A stretch of 64,000 bases of DNA from Site-B1 sp963827785 (GCA_963827785.1 CAWHCT010000023.1:59789-123788); one strand, 5' to 3'; positions 9,314 through 19,115 are shown, counted from the stretch's first letter. Numbers and translations: made by a program. The notes: generated from the letters alone by a model not told the origin.

Positions 9314-10222
9314 ATGCAAAACTTTTACAGCAGAGGAAAATTATTACTAACTGGAGAGTATGTTGTTCTAGATGGTGCACTTGCTCTTGCTCTACCCACA
9401 AAGTTTGGTCAATCTTTAAAAGTACAGCCTATTGATTCCCAAAGTATTTTTTGGAAAAGTATTGATGAGGCTGGTAATATATGGTTTGAAAATGAATTTA
9501 ATCTTGGTAAAGAGTTGCTTCAACAAGCTCAGCATGACAATAAGATCAGCAATAATCTCATACAAATTATAGGCGTTGCAAAACAACTCAATCCGGAATT
9601 TTTAATTTCTGATAAAGGTTTTGAGGTTACTACTAAATTGGAGTTTCCAAGATCTTGGGGATTAGGAAGTTCTTCAACACTAATAAATAATATTGCCGAC
9701 TGGGCTAATGTTGATGCTTACAAACTTTTGGCAATGACCTTTGGCGGCAGTGGTTACGATATTGCCTGTGCTCAAAATAATTCCGCAATAACCTATCAAT
9801 TAAACGGAGAAACAAGACAAATCAATCAGGTTGATTTTAACCCTGAGTTTAGCGATCATTTATTTTTTATTCATCTTAACAAAAAGCAAGATAGCAGAAA
9901 AGGTATTTCGATGTATAACAGCAGGAAAGAACAGATCAAATCTGAAATAAAAGCAATAAATCATATTACTTCAAATATCACAAACTGTTCAGCATTATCT
10001 GAATTTGAAGCTCTGATAACTGAACATGAAAAAATAATATCTGAAATTATTAAAATTAAGCCTGTAAAAGAAACTATTTTCAAGGATTATAAAAGAGCCA
10101 TAAAAAGTCTGGGGGCCTGGGGTGGAGATTTTATTTTAGCTACAGGAAATTTGGAAGATATGAACTATTTTAAGCAGAAAGGCTATCCCACTATTGTAAG
10201 CTTTGAGAATATGATACTATAA
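9314..10222 (+). CDS. GYDIA-family GHMP kinase, probable mevalonate-pathway kinase
   Basis: A 302-residue cytosolic small-molecule kinase of the GHMP superfamily. The N-terminus (FYSRGKLLLTGEYVVLDGA) is the substrate-side motif 1. The ATP loop is PRSWGLGSSSTLINNIADW near residues 112-130. The sequence GGSGYDIACA near 145-154 contains the GYDIA signature for which the bacterial group is named. It is downstream of HMG-CoA reductase, so a mevalonate-pathway substrate is the natural guess. A separate mevalonate kinase is encoded at 58381, so this one may serve as phosphomevalonate kinase. That role is inference from context. Confidence 0.85.
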   Translation: MQNFYSRGKLLLTGEYVVLDGALALALPTKFGQSLKVQPIDSQSIFWKSIDEAGNIWFENEFNLGKELLQQAQHDNKISNNLIQIIGVAKQLNPEFLISDKGFEVTTKLEFPRSWGLGSSSTLINNIADWANVDAYKLLAMTFGGSGYDIACAQNNSAITYQLNGETRQINQVDFNPEFSDHLFFIHLNKKQDSRKGISMYNSRKEQIKSEIKAINHITSNITNCSALSEFEALITEHEKIISEIIKIKPVKETIFKDYKRAIKSLGAWGGDFILATGNLEDMNYFKQKGYPTIVSFENMIL

Positions 10223-10253
10223 AAAACCCTTTTGATCTCTCAAAAGGGTTTTT
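10222..10253. terminator. bidirectional terminator between convergent genes
   Basis: Perfect 14-bp inverted repeat (AAAAACCCTTTTGA / TCAAAAGGGTTTTT) with a TCTC loop, flanked by A and T runs on both sides. It overlaps the last base of the GHMP kinase stop codon and serves both that gene and the ppiD gene arriving on the other strand. Confidence 0.93.
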
Positions 10254-10271
10254 AATTATATCTTAAATTAT

Positions 10272-12428
10272 TTATTGGACTGTTTGCGCTCTATTATCTT
10301 CAATTTCTGCTGCAGATTTTAGCGCATTAAATAAAGATGAATTCACAGAAGTCATCCTACTTGTCGTAATTTGATTTGCAAAAGCCTGATAATTATCCAG
10401 TTCAATGGCGGGAGTGATTTTTGTAACTTCCAACATATACACACCATTATTTCCTTCAATCAATCCAGAAGTTTCACCTTCCTTTAAGCCAAATGCAGTA
10501 CCAACAACTTTAGGTTCACGTCCTGCACCTGATAAAGTAGGGTTCTTCATATTAACAGCTAAGGCAGTTCTAACAGATTGATTTTGCTCATTAGCAACAT
10601 CCTGAACTGTAGTTGCCTGTACACTATTTATGATTTGTTGAGCTTTTTTCTGTTTTCTTACAATTGGGAGAACAGTTGCAGATGCATCTTCTGTATTCAT
10701 GAGACCTTTTTTATTGATGGCAGATAATTGAACCACTACATAACCTCCTTCCGGCAGATTAAATCTATCAGAATCACCAACTTTCCTGTCTTCTTCAAAG
10801 GCCCATTTAACAATAGAACGCTGGTTTCCTATTCCCGGAATATTTTCCTGAAGAAGTTTTATACCATTTACAGGACGAACTACATAATTATTTTCTTTGG
10901 CTACTTCCTGGAAATCAGAATTTTCAATTGCTATTTCAAATTTAGAAGTATTAGTAAACACATCATCAATTGTTTTTTCAGATGGCTGGATCTTTCTTGC
11001 AATAGTGGCTAATTTAACCACTCTTTGCTTATTCTTTTGACCTTCTATTTCAATTATATGAAAACCATAAGCTGTTTTTACAACTCCCAGATCTCCAGTA
11101 TTACCCTTAAAAGTAAAGTCTCTGAATTCCGCAACCATAGTATTGTAAGTGTACCAATCATAACGTCCCTCTTTTTCAATACTTCCCTGATCTGAGGAGA
11201 ATTCTTTAACAAACTCTGTAAATTTTGAACGATTCTTTTTCAATATTGTTGCCAAGCTATCTGCAGTTACTTTTGCCTGAGTTTCAGTTTGAGTAACTTT
11301 AACAGGATCTGCACTTGCTGCTCCAACAAAAGGAATTAAAATATGACGGGCTTTCACTGAATCAGGTAATTGAGATGCTTCTACCATTTTGGTCAGTTTA
11401 TAGAAACCTGCATCTTTATAAGGACCATATAATTCACCTTTATTTAAATTAAAAACACTGTCTACATAGGTCACAGGAATGTCTTTTCTGAATAAGAATC
11501 TGTCGTCATATTTTATATCTGAACCAGCAATGACATTAACAAAACTCTCATTATTCTTAACTCTTGAAAAGCCCAAAATAGTATCGTTATTTTTTGTAGC
11601 TTCATTATATTCAACTCTATCCGTAAGTAATTCGGTTAGTTCTTCTTTAATTGCATTTTCATCTTCAAGAGTTGCTTCTTCCTTAAATTGAACATAATTA
11701 ATATTTCTGGTAGCTTCTACTTCAAATTCTTTTGGATGTTTCTTGATATAGTCACTTATTTCTGATTTGCTTACTGTAATGGTACTATCAGCAATTGAGC
11801 TAAAGGGAATTTGAACAAATTTTAGATCTACTTTATTGTTTTCTAACTCATGCTCCATTTTACCTTCAGCAACTGTTGCAGTAACTCCAGCCTTAACCAT
11901 GTTATAATATGCCTGCTCTTTAGCACTTAAAGCCAAATTGGCTTCAGTTTGCAACCATTGGCTGTATAGTGCCTGACTATTTGCATCAGATTTTGCATTT
12001 TCTTTTAAATTGGCCAAAAACTCATTAAGTTTCCCTTCATCAAAAACACCATCTTCATTCAAAAATGTTGGGTCCTGCCCATAACGGGTTTTTATCAAAT
12101 CCTTCATTTGTTCATTTTCAACAGTAAATCCTAACTCATCAAACTGAGTTTCCAAAACAATTCGACGAACTTCCATATCCCAAACTCTGTTCATTGCCTG
12201 GGAACCGGATGCAGAAGGTCCTAGTTGTCTTTGAGCAACCTCAACTTGACGTAAAAAATCTTCACGTGAAATATCCACACCGTTAATAGTGGCTATAATA
12301 TTTTGAGATTTACTGGTTAGTGCTCCGCTATTTTTGAACAGATCCGCCAAAACGAATGAAAAAAGCGCTAGGGCAATAACTATTATCAAGAAAAGTGAGC
12401 GTTGTCTAATTTTATTTAAAACTGCCAT
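10272..12428 (-). CDS. ppiD: PpiD/SurA-type peptidylprolyl isomerase, membrane anchored
   Basis: A 718-residue periplasmic folding factor anchored by one N-terminal helix (about residues 12-34, LFLIIVIALALFSFVLADLF). A SurA-N-like chaperone domain follows to about residue 250. A parvulin (PpiC-type) domain lies near 355-460, with KARHILIPF at its start and AYGFHIIEI at its end, both standard parvulin strands. A second partial parvulin-like domain covers the C-terminal third. The arrangement matches PpiD, which assists outer-membrane and secreted protein folding. It is last in the minus-strand envelope gene run from CoaX to PpiD and ends at a strong bidirectional terminator. Confidence 0.88.
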   Translation of the reverse strand: MAVLNKIRQRSLFLIIVIALALFSFVLADLFKNSGALTSKSQNIIATINGVDISREDFLRQVEVAQRQLGPSASGSQAMNRVWDMEVRRIVLETQFDELGFTVENEQMKDLIKTRYGQDPTFLNEDGVFDEGKLNEFLANLKENAKSDANSQALYSQWLQTEANLALSAKEQAYYNMVKAGVTATVAEGKMEHELENNKVDLKFVQIPFSSIADSTITVSKSEISDYIKKHPKEFEVEATRNINYVQFKEEATLEDENAIKEELTELLTDRVEYNEATKNNDTILGFSRVKNNESFVNVIAGSDIKYDDRFLFRKDIPVTYVDSVFNLNKGELYGPYKDAGFYKLTKMVEASQLPDSVKARHILIPFVGAASADPVKVTQTETQAKVTADSLATILKKNRSKFTEFVKEFSSDQGSIEKEGRYDWYTYNTMVAEFRDFTFKGNTGDLGVVKTAYGFHIIEIEGQKNKQRVVKLATIARKIQPSEKTIDDVFTNTSKFEIAIENSDFQEVAKENNYVVRPVNGIKLLQENIPGIGNQRSIVKWAFEEDRKVGDSDRFNLPEGGYVVVQLSAINKKGLMNTEDASATVLPIVRKQKKAQQIINSVQATTVQDVANEQNQSVRTALAVNMKNPTLSGAGREPKVVGTAFGLKEGETSGLIEGNNGVYMLEVTKITPAIELDNYQAFANQITTSRMTSVNSSLFNALKSAAEIEDNRAQTVQ

Positions 12429-12523
12429 TGGGTAAATTGTTGTTAAAATATTGTGCGCGAAAATACCATTTTATAATTAATAATAAAAGTAGTAAAGGCA
12501 TTTATTAGGTTAAAAAACAGGAA

Positions 12524-13813
12524 TTATGTCTTGTCCTTAATTTTAAGATGAACAAGCTCTACTTTTGTATTGGAAACCTCCAGAATGGTAAAATTAAAAT
12601 CATCTATGTCAACTTGGTCATTCTTTGCTGGAATCTTCTCGAAATGATTCAATATTAAACCTCCGATTGTTTCGTAATTTTCATCATCAGGCAAGTTGAG
12701 TTTATATGTTTCGTTGATATAGTCAACCTCCAGACGTGCAGATAATTTATAATTTTGATCATCGATTTTTTCCTCTATCAATTCCACCGTATCATGTTCA
12801 TCCTCGATCTCGCCAAATAACTCCTCAACTATATCTTCAACGGTCAATATTCCGGCAGTTCCACCATATTCATCTAAAACAACTGCGATACTTTTTCTTT
12901 TTTTTGTAAGATTGTTTAAAATATCCTTGATCAACATGGTTTCAGGAACAAATTCAACCGGAAGAACTATCGATTTGATCGTTTTAGGCTTTTTGAAAAG
13001 TTCGAAGGAATGAATGTATCCCAAAATATCATCTATCGTATCTTTGTAAACCAGTATTTTTGAGTAGCCTGTTTCTGTAAATATAGAACTTAGTTTTTTT
13101 GGGTTTTCATGCAGCTCTACAGCAGTTATCTCTGTTCTTGGAACCATGATCTCACGAGCCTTTACTTCAGAGAATTCAAGAGCATTCTGAAAAATTTGTA
13201 TTTCAGAATCAACATCATCATTTTCCTCTACTGACTCCATTTGTTCGCTAATATAGTTACCCAGTTCAATTTTTGTAAACGCAAGTTGAACGTTATCTCC
13301 TTCGGTCTTAAAAAATTTCCTGAGTATTACATCTGTAATCCACATTACAAAACTAGATATAACCCCAAAAAACAGGTAGAAAATATATGCAGGTACAGCA
13401 AAAAACTTAATAAGCTTGTTGGAATAAACCTGAAAAAATACCTTGGGTAGAAATTCGGCAGTAATAAGGATGATCAAAGTAGATATAATTGTTTGAGACA
13501 GCAAATTGAAATCGGTAAAGGCAGCATTTATAAATCCATTTGTTGATGGCAAAAATGATTCAAACCAATTCATTAAAAGGTCACCCATAAAAAACCCATA
13601 CATAACTAAGGCAATATTGTTACCTATAAGCATAGTAGCCATAAACTTTGATGGCTTTTTGGTCAGCTTTGTCAGGATCTTTGCAATGAAGTCGTTTTGT
13701 TTTTTCTCAATTTCAATATGTATTTTGTTTGAGGATACATAAGCAATCTCCATTCCTGAAAAAAAGGCTGAAAGAAGCAACGATACAACTATAATTATTA
13801 TATCAATGTGCAT
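12524..13813 (-). CDS. CNNM/CBS-domain transporter-associated protein (hemolysin C/CorC family)
   Basis: A 429-residue membrane protein with three domains in the classic order. An N-terminal CNNM (DUF21) domain of about four helices begins IVVSLLLSAFFSGMEIAYVS. Two CBS domains follow at about 200-330 (EIMVPRTEITAVE and KKRKSIAVVLDEYGGTAGIL). A C-terminal CorC_HlyC domain ends the protein (ETIGGLILNHFEKIPAKND). Relatives bind adenine nucleotides through the CBS pair and are linked to magnesium/cobalt transport; the old name hemolysin is not functionally supported. Flavobacterial GldE is a relative, but no gld gene lies nearby, so I do not use that name. Confidence 0.88.
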   Translation of the reverse strand: MHIDIIIIVVSLLLSAFFSGMEIAYVSSNKIHIEIEKKQNDFIAKILTKLTKKPSKFMATMLIGNNIALVMYGFFMGDLLMNWFESFLPSTNGFINAAFTDFNLLSQTIISTLIILITAEFLPKVFFQVYSNKLIKFFAVPAYIFYLFFGVISSFVMWITDVILRKFFKTEGDNVQLAFTKIELGNYISEQMESVEENDDVDSEIQIFQNALEFSEVKAREIMVPRTEITAVELHENPKKLSSIFTETGYSKILVYKDTIDDILGYIHSFELFKKPKTIKSIVLPVEFVPETMLIKDILNNLTKKRKSIAVVLDEYGGTAGILTVEDIVEELFGEIEDEHDTVELIEEKIDDQNYKLSARLEVDYINETYKLNLPDDENYETIGGLILNHFEKIPAKNDQVDIDDFNFTILEVSNTKVELVHLKIKDKT

Positions 13814-13816
13814 TGG

Positions 13817-14011
13817 CTATTGTTTGTTCTGATCTTTAAATTTATTTTTAAATCGCTTTCTGAAAAAGAATATAAAAATCGCCAAGGCGCCAAGTAACAA
13901 TGACATCAATGCTCTACTGCCATTATCATTCGTCCATTCTGAATATGCATCGTATAAAAAAAGAGCTGCAAATACCAGATATACATATTGAAAAAAACCT
14001 AAAAGTTTCAT
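13817..14011 (-). CDS. small two-helix membrane protein, unknown function
   Basis: A 64-residue protein with two predicted membrane helices (about 3-22 and 36-52) and a very basic C-terminus (FRKRFKNKFKDQNKQ) that should stay in the cytoplasm. It sits three bases before the CNNM gene and 30 bases after LptC, all on one strand, so it is almost certainly co-transcribed with them. I do not recognise a named family. Confidence 0.75.
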   Translation of the reverse strand: MKLLGFFQYVYLVFAALFLYDAYSEWTNDNGSRALMSLLLGALAIFIFFFRKRFKNKFKDQNKQ

Positions 14012-14041
14012 GGTTAATAAATTTAAGACTATACTTTTTAA

Positions 14042-14596
14042 TTATTCGTCAATATAAACAATTCCTGTGATTTCTAATACCCTTGATTTTGTAAAATCCA
14101 TATTAGAATCGAACCCATTGCCATTAATTATTTGCTCATTATCAGCAAACTTAACCGGTTTATTCGTAAACAGCCATTCTTTTCCCTGATCAAAATACAA
14201 TTGTTGAGCATCCAAACGTTTACCATCGTGTGTTGTCAAAACCACATTGCCAATCAAATCTATTAAATTTGTTTTGTCATATACGATAGCATAGTCTGAT
14301 ACAATGGTATTTTTTTGATTTTTTGAATCATATAGATCCAGTGTAATACCTTCAGTAAACTCGGAGTATGGAAAATCGAGATTACTGTAATCATACATCT
14401 TCTCACTTATTAAATGAGCTTCTACCTTACCGGAATCTGTATATCTTAAATTGATATTTTCAGCAATACCTATTGGTTCATTTTGAGAAATCCCAATTTT
14501 CTGAACTTCTTTAAAATTACTTTCACAGCTAAAAAACAAAGTCACAGTTAATACTGTGACCATGCTTTGAAATACTTGCTTTAAATTTAATTTCAT
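14042..14596 (-). CDS. lptC: LPS export component LptC, lipoprotein form
   Basis: A 184-residue LptC-like protein that would pass lipopolysaccharide from the LptBFG transporter toward LptA in the periplasm. The N-terminus has a lipobox (VTLFFSC, Cys about residue 24), so this version is lipid-anchored rather than helix-anchored as in Escherichia coli. The body shows the LptC pattern: MYDYSNLDFPYSEFTEG, then DYAIVYDKTNLIDLIGNVVL and DAQQLYFDQGKEWLFTNKPV. Its ATG overlaps the stop of the TPR gene by one base (TAATG), implying translational coupling. No other lpt gene lies in this window. Confidence 0.88.
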   Translation of the reverse strand: MKLNLKQVFQSMVTVLTVTLFFSCESNFKEVQKIGISQNEPIGIAENINLRYTDSGKVEAHLISEKMYDYSNLDFPYSEFTEGITLDLYDSKNQKNTIVSDYAIVYDKTNLIDLIGNVVLTTHDGKRLDAQQLYFDQGKEWLFTNKPVKFADNEQIINGNGFDSNMDFTKSRVLEITGIVYIDE

Positions 14597-15978
14597 TATA
14601 TGTTTGGCACTTTAACACTGCCTCCAATCCAACATTTAAAACTTATGGTCTCGCCGGCATTTCCTTTTGCAAAGATCTCACTTTTACTAGGTGCTTTTGA
14701 TTCATAGTTGGCGGCTTGTTTTGCTGCAGAACTTGATAAATTGCTATCTACTCTACCAGCTTTTCTTGATTCTTCAGCAGCTTTCCAATACACCGCTCTT
14801 TTTGTAAAGTTATCATCACCGCAATTATTTGCACTACTAGCATACATTTGTCCAACAACTAAATACACTTTACCCATAGAAGGATTTTCCTTTAATGCTT
14901 TGTAGTAATAATTTCTCGCCCCTGAATAGTTTCCGTTTTTTCTCAATTTATCTCCAATTTTGTATAAGATCTTTGATTTTTCAAACGAATCCGGTTGCAG
15001 ATCAATTGCTTGATTATAGAACTTGATAGCTTCACTTGTTCTGCCTTCCTTGTCTTTTAAGTAACCTAAGTAATACGCAGTATCTGCTGAAGGATTGGTA
15101 TTATGATATGCATTTACCAGTTTAAAGAATAAGGGATCATCTGTACATTCTTTTGCTGCCATTCTATTAACAGCTCTCTTTAACCAGATACCATTATTTT
15201 TATTGGACTCAAAATCCTTACTATACAAAGGAATCAAGTTATCGCAATTGGCTCTACTACCCAATTTAGAATCTATACTACCGGATACTTTATCATATGC
15301 ACTCAAATAACTTTCATAATATCTTCTGTATTTTTCTTCTTTTTTTGTCAATTCGGTCCCTGCTTCTTCCTTGATTACCAATTTGTTTAAATTAGTTGTG
15401 TAATTTTTTATCTCAGAATCTATTTTTTCAACAATATCATCATATTTATTAAAAAGGTCCTGAGCTGGTTTTTGGCCCTTATCAAACAGGTCAACCATTA
15501 AAGAAAAATAGGTATATAATCCTTTAGGATTCGTAAATGTTTCTGCATCTTCACGAAATGCTTTATCAAATGTATTATAGATCTCCAGATCAGATTTTCC
15601 TAAAAGTTCTTTTTCATCGTACATGAGTTGAGCTTCATCAGCAATAAGTTCTCCCTTTTTAACATCATTAGGATAATGCTCAGCTTTTTCCTCCCAAAGT
15701 TTTAAAAGGTCATTTAAATAAGCTGTTTTCTCAGCAGCAGCGGAATTATCGATTTTATCTTTTAAAATTCTTTCACCATAGACATAGATCGCCTTATTGA
15801 ACTTAGGACATTTATTTCTAACTATCATCCAAGGCTCGTATGCTGCATCGTAATTTTTAGATTTTACATATTCACTAAAAATGGATAAATTCGTCATACA
15901 TTCCTCGTCTTGTTGAGCAAATCCAAAATTTAGCCCTAAAATAAGAGCTGAGATTAATAATGTAATTTTCGTCTTCAT
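14596..15978 (-). CDS. secreted TPR-repeat protein
   Basis: About 460 residues with a signal peptide (MKTKITLLISALILGLNFGFAQ). The ATG at 15978 is chosen because it starts this peptide; an in-frame start farther upstream would overlap the previous gene. The C-terminal half carries TPR helices (SADTAYYLGYLKDKEGRTSE, then SKILYKIGDKLRKNGNYSGA), suggesting a periplasmic scaffold. It lies between an outer-membrane protein gene and lptC, so envelope assembly is the likely setting, though no precise role can be given. Residues near the end (GNAGETISFKCWIGGSVKVP) form a short conserved-looking tail. Confidence 0.85.
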   Translation of the reverse strand: MKTKITLLISALILGLNFGFAQQDEECMTNLSIFSEYVKSKNYDAAYEPWMIVRNKCPKFNKAIYVYGERILKDKIDNSAAAEKTAYLNDLLKLWEEKAEHYPNDVKKGELIADEAQLMYDEKELLGKSDLEIYNTFDKAFREDAETFTNPKGLYTYFSLMVDLFDKGQKPAQDLFNKYDDIVEKIDSEIKNYTTNLNKLVIKEEAGTELTKKEEKYRRYYESYLSAYDKVSGSIDSKLGSRANCDNLIPLYSKDFESNKNNGIWLKRAVNRMAAKECTDDPLFFKLVNAYHNTNPSADTAYYLGYLKDKEGRTSEAIKFYNQAIDLQPDSFEKSKILYKIGDKLRKNGNYSGARNYYYKALKENPSMGKVYLVVGQMYASSANNCGDDNFTKRAVYWKAAEESRKAGRVDSNLSSSAAKQAANYESKAPSKSEIFAKGNAGETISFKCWIGGSVKVPNI

Positions 15979-15997
15979 AATATTAAATTTAAAGCTG

Positions 15998-17299
15998 TTA
16001 GTCATATTTTCGTCTTTCAAACCATCTATCATTTAAAGATAAGCTTAATTGAAAGTTTACAAAATTTTCTTGTATTAAATTTTTGCTGGTTGTCCCTCTT
16101 TTTCCAATTTCCAATCCGAAATTTGTATTGGAGAAAACACTACCAACTGGTAATCCTACTCCAAAAGATATGCCAAACTCTTTAATTGACTCTGAATTAA
16201 TGTTCAGCCCTGTATTTTCCATTTTTACTCCTGCTCTATAAACAACTCGTTTCCAATAGCTTGTCAATGATTTATAATTAGGAATTAAAAACCCGCCTAT
16301 ATTAATTGTGGTGCCGTCTTCATACACAGATCCTGCAGAACCCAGAAAATCATTGTAGAACTCACTCGTGTTTTGAGATGTATATTCTGCTCCTATAAAC
16401 CATTTTTTAGGCTGTCCAAGGCCAAGGCCAAAAGAATACTTCGATGGGATCGTCAGATCCGTTTCTTTTTCATTTTCCGATAATGTATCATCTATCGTAT
16501 TTTGTGTTATTTCTGTACCTGTAATTGTACTTATGGTTATTGAGGAAAATGTTCTTTGGTTCAAAGATGACAAATTAAACTCAGGAGCAAAAGTTAGACC
16601 GGCAATCATTTCCAACTTTGGACTTATCATTTTTTTATAGGATAATCCAAAATTATAATTCAAACCGCTAAGGTCTGACCTGTTCTCTTCTCGTGACTGA
16701 TATTGAACCAAATTTCCATCTGTATCATATAGAAAAACTATGGAACTGTTCCTTATGTTTCCAAAATCATAATTGGCATCTACACCAATACTCAAATCCT
16801 GGGTAAGCTGATAACCCAACGACAGGAATACTTTATTCAGACCGCCTTCACCTCTGTATCTGTTTGTGATGTCATCGCCATTAAAAGACTCCAATTTATA
16901 TCCTACTGAAGTATATGGAAATAACCCGATTCCCAGTCCAAATTTTCCCATAGGAATGGCCATTGCCAAATAATCAAATGTAGTAGTAGATGTTTTTTCC
17001 TCCACTTCATCAGTTTTCAATTTAAGTGAATTATGACTCCCTCCAACTGTAAACTTCACCGGTCTGTTTGTGCCCCCAAAAGATGCCAAATTCTGGCCTG
17101 CGTATGAGGCCGGGTTTTTTAAATTTATATGAATACTATCAGAGTACACACTTAACCCTCCCATACTTCTATTTTCTACTGTACCCTTGAATTTCAGGCT
17201 TCCTATTCCATAAAATGAATATGGGGAAGTAGTACCTTCCTGGGCTTGCGTGTTAATTGCTACCAAAGCAATTAAAACAAATAACAGTTTTTTGATCAT
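15998..17299 (-). CDS. outer-membrane beta-barrel protein, FadL-like style
   Basis: A 433-residue outer-membrane protein with signal peptide (MIKKLLFVLIALVAINTQAQ) and strongly alternating, aromatic-rich strands through the C-terminus (FGLEIGKRGTTSKNLIQENF, then FQLSLSLNDRWFERRKYD). The N-terminal region (SPYSFYGIGSLKFKGTVENR, then SMGGLSVY) resembles Bacteroidota FadL/PorV-like barrels. Function is not assigned. The start codon overlaps the coaX stop by four bases (ATGA), and the TPR protein follows after 19 bases, so coaX, this barrel, the TPR protein and lptC form one operon. Confidence 0.82.
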   Translation of the reverse strand: MIKKLLFVLIALVAINTQAQEGTTSPYSFYGIGSLKFKGTVENRSMGGLSVYSDSIHINLKNPASYAGQNLASFGGTNRPVKFTVGGSHNSLKLKTDEVEEKTSTTTFDYLAMAIPMGKFGLGIGLFPYTSVGYKLESFNGDDITNRYRGEGGLNKVFLSLGYQLTQDLSIGVDANYDFGNIRNSSIVFLYDTDGNLVQYQSREENRSDLSGLNYNFGLSYKKMISPKLEMIAGLTFAPEFNLSSLNQRTFSSITISTITGTEITQNTIDDTLSENEKETDLTIPSKYSFGLGLGQPKKWFIGAEYTSQNTSEFYNDFLGSAGSVYEDGTTINIGGFLIPNYKSLTSYWKRVVYRAGVKMENTGLNINSESIKEFGISFGVGLPVGSVFSNTNFGLEIGKRGTTSKNLIQENFVNFQLSLSLNDRWFERRKYD

Positions 17300-18027
17300 T
17301 TACCTAAATTGTATTCTAAAATATAGTTCAAACCCTCTAAAAGGAAATTTGAGTTCGCAAATATGCTACTTTTTAATTGCTTTGACAAAAATTCTGCGTC
17401 TCCACCTGTTAAAATAACTGTTAATTCTTTGAATTCTTGTTCGTATTCATGAATTGAACCTCGTATTTCATTTAATACCCCATTTATTACACCGGAATGA
17501 ATGGATTCCTGTGTGTTGGTGCCAATAATATTTTTTGGTTGTTTTAAATTCAATAACGGCAGATTTGCGGTGAGATTATGAAGAGATTGATATCTTAACC
17601 GGATACCAGGGGATATGGAACCACCTAAATAAGTGTTCTTGTGAGTTATAAAATCATAAGTTATACAGGTTCCTGCATCAATAATTAAAACATTTTTATT
17701 TGGATATTTATTTGCAGAAGCACTCACTAAAGCAATCCTGTCCGCACCCAGAGTTTTAGGAGTTTCATATTGGTTTTTAAACGGCAATCTAACGCTGGAA
17801 TCCAAAACCAGGAGGTTTATTTGAGACTGAATCTTTATTAGCAACCCTTCTTTTAACTTTCCTACTGATGACATAATAGCTTTATCTAATGTAGGATATT
17901 TTTTCAGAATTTTTTTAACAGTTGATAAAAGGCGTGAAGTTTTAGTGACCTCCTTGAATACAATATTTTCCCCATTAAAAACAGCCAGTTTTATATTGGT
18001 ATTTCCTACATCAATAATTAGGTTCAT
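17296..18027 (-). CDS. coaX: type III pantothenate kinase
   Basis: A 243-residue cytosolic enzyme that phosphorylates pantothenate in the first step of coenzyme A synthesis. All CoaX signatures are present: DVGNTNIKLAVF at the N-terminus (phosphate loop), LGADRIALVSA near 95-105 (pantothenate site), and IDAGTCITYDF near 120-130. Length is typical. It heads the minus-strand envelope operon and overlaps the next gene by four bases. Confidence 0.95.
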   Translation of the reverse strand: MNLIIDVGNTNIKLAVFNGENIVFKEVTKTSRLLSTVKKILKKYPTLDKAIMSSVGKLKEGLLIKIQSQINLLVLDSSVRLPFKNQYETPKTLGADRIALVSASANKYPNKNVLIIDAGTCITYDFITHKNTYLGGSISPGIRLRYQSLHNLTANLPLLNLKQPKNIIGTNTQESIHSGVINGVLNEIRGSIHEYEQEFKELTVILTGGDAEFLSKQLKSSIFANSNFLLEGLNYILEYNLGK

Positions 18028-18165
18028 TTGTCCCGGAATTGCGGTAAATTTACAAAATGACCTTAATATTTGTGCTCTAATCTTAATTTAAATTCATCTT
18101 TAACCACATTGAACAATTTTATAAAAAGCTGAATCACAGATGAGACCATTTTTATATGGTTTTGT

Positions 18166-18196
18166 TTTGCGAATAATAAAATTGACTATATATTTG
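18166..18196 (+). promoter_or_regulatory. strong Bacteroidota promoter for tRNA-Phe
   Basis: TTTG at 18166-18169 and TATATTTG at 18189-18196 are separated by 19 bases. This is an exact fit to the Bacteroidota primary-sigma consensus TTTG-N19-TAnnTTTG, 34 bp before the tRNA. Confidence 0.8.
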
Positions 18197-18206
18197 CAAC
18201 CTCATT

Positions 18207-18222
18207 CCCGATAACTATCGGG
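18207..18222. repeat. small perfect hairpin CCCGAT-AACT-ATCGGG
   Basis: A 6-bp perfect inverted repeat lying between the promoter and the 5' end of tRNA-Phe, within the expected leader. It may be a leader-processing structure or a degenerate repeat copy. Confidence 0.5.
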
Positions 18223-18230
18223 CAGAGACT

Positions 18231-18303
<73 letters not shown>

Positions 18304-18310
18304 CAATATT

Positions 18311-18352
18311 AAACCGTAATTATTTTATTTATAAATAGTTACGGTTTTTATT
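18311..18352 (+). terminator. terminator after tRNA-Phe
   Basis: AAACCGTAATTATTT and AAATAGTTACGGTTT form a 15-bp stem with one G-T pair and a short AT loop, followed by a T run. It begins 8 bp after the tRNA. Confidence 0.85.
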
Positions 18353-18407
18353 TATCTATTTTAGACTACATTTAGACAGTTTTGCATAAAAAACACATTA
18401 TTTTATT

Positions 18408-18896
18408 TTAATTAACAGAATATTTACCAAGTAATTTCTTACCCATTCGAGTATCAGAATCAATTCTTTTTATTTTGTAATCCTCTGGTGAAATTGAGAG
18501 ATATTTTGAATCATTAGGTTTTTCATCTTGCACTTCACTAATAATATCTTCAACTTTATCACTACGATAATATTTGTTGTTACTTTGACAATCACCTGAA
18601 TAATTTCCTTTCGACCAACATCCAGCTAAATATCCATAATATGGAGAAACAATTACACCTTTTCCATGCCACCAACCATTTAAAAACCTACCACGATAAA
18701 AAGTACCGTTATTAAAGTAAAAAGTTCCAATTCCATCAGCTATTCCATTTTTGACATTACCTCGATAATAACCATATTCGTAATATATAATTCTTGTTCC
18801 ATAGTGTCCTTGCATTTGGGGGTTATATACCTGAGATTTTGCTTGAAATGAAAATCCTAATGAGGCTATTAATAATAACAATAATATTTTTTTCAT
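18408..18896 (-). CDS. secreted MORN-repeat protein
   Basis: A 162-residue protein with signal peptide (MKKILLLLLIASLGFSFQAK, cleaved near residue 21). At least three consecutive MORN repeats lie at about 36-110: YYRGNVKNGIADGIGTFYF, then FYRGRFLNGWWHGKGVIV, then YLAGCWSKGNYSG. Two Cys in the last repeat region (GCWSKG, GDCQS) could form a disulfide. MORN repeats are structural and give no catalytic role. The gene lies alone in the variable region downstream of tRNA-Phe. Confidence 0.8.
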   Translation of the reverse strand: MKKILLLLLIASLGFSFQAKSQVYNPQMQGHYGTRIIYYEYGYYRGNVKNGIADGIGTFYFNNGTFYRGRFLNGWWHGKGVIVSPYYGYLAGCWSKGNYSGDCQSNNKYYRSDKVEDIISEVQDEKPNDSKYLSISPEDYKIKRIDSDTRMGKKLLGKYSVN

Positions 18897-19115
18897 AATC
18901 GTATTAAAAATTTATAATGTTACATGCGTTACGAAATTAATTCTGTTATAAAATTATGCACTGAGTCATAAACAACCTCAACAAAGATAAAAAACTTGAT
19001 TATTCAAATAAGTAAGAGCTTGTTTAAATCTATGGTAGGTTATCACTAAATAAAAAAAGCCCCACTGAAGTGAAGCGTTAAAATCTTAATTATAGATTAT
19101 TAATCTTGGCTTGTG
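18897..19115. other. gene-free stretch with weak hairpins
   Basis: No convincing gene on either strand. A degenerate terminator-like sequence (A run, then GCCCCACTGAAGTG) lies near 19050-19075, and an AATCT/AGATT inverted repeat lies just after it. The sequence looks eroded. Confidence 0.5.

Noticed and set aside
12524..13813. Assignment of the CNNM/CBS protein as gliding protein GldE
   Set aside because: The domain order fits, but no gld neighbours are present and the family is broad.
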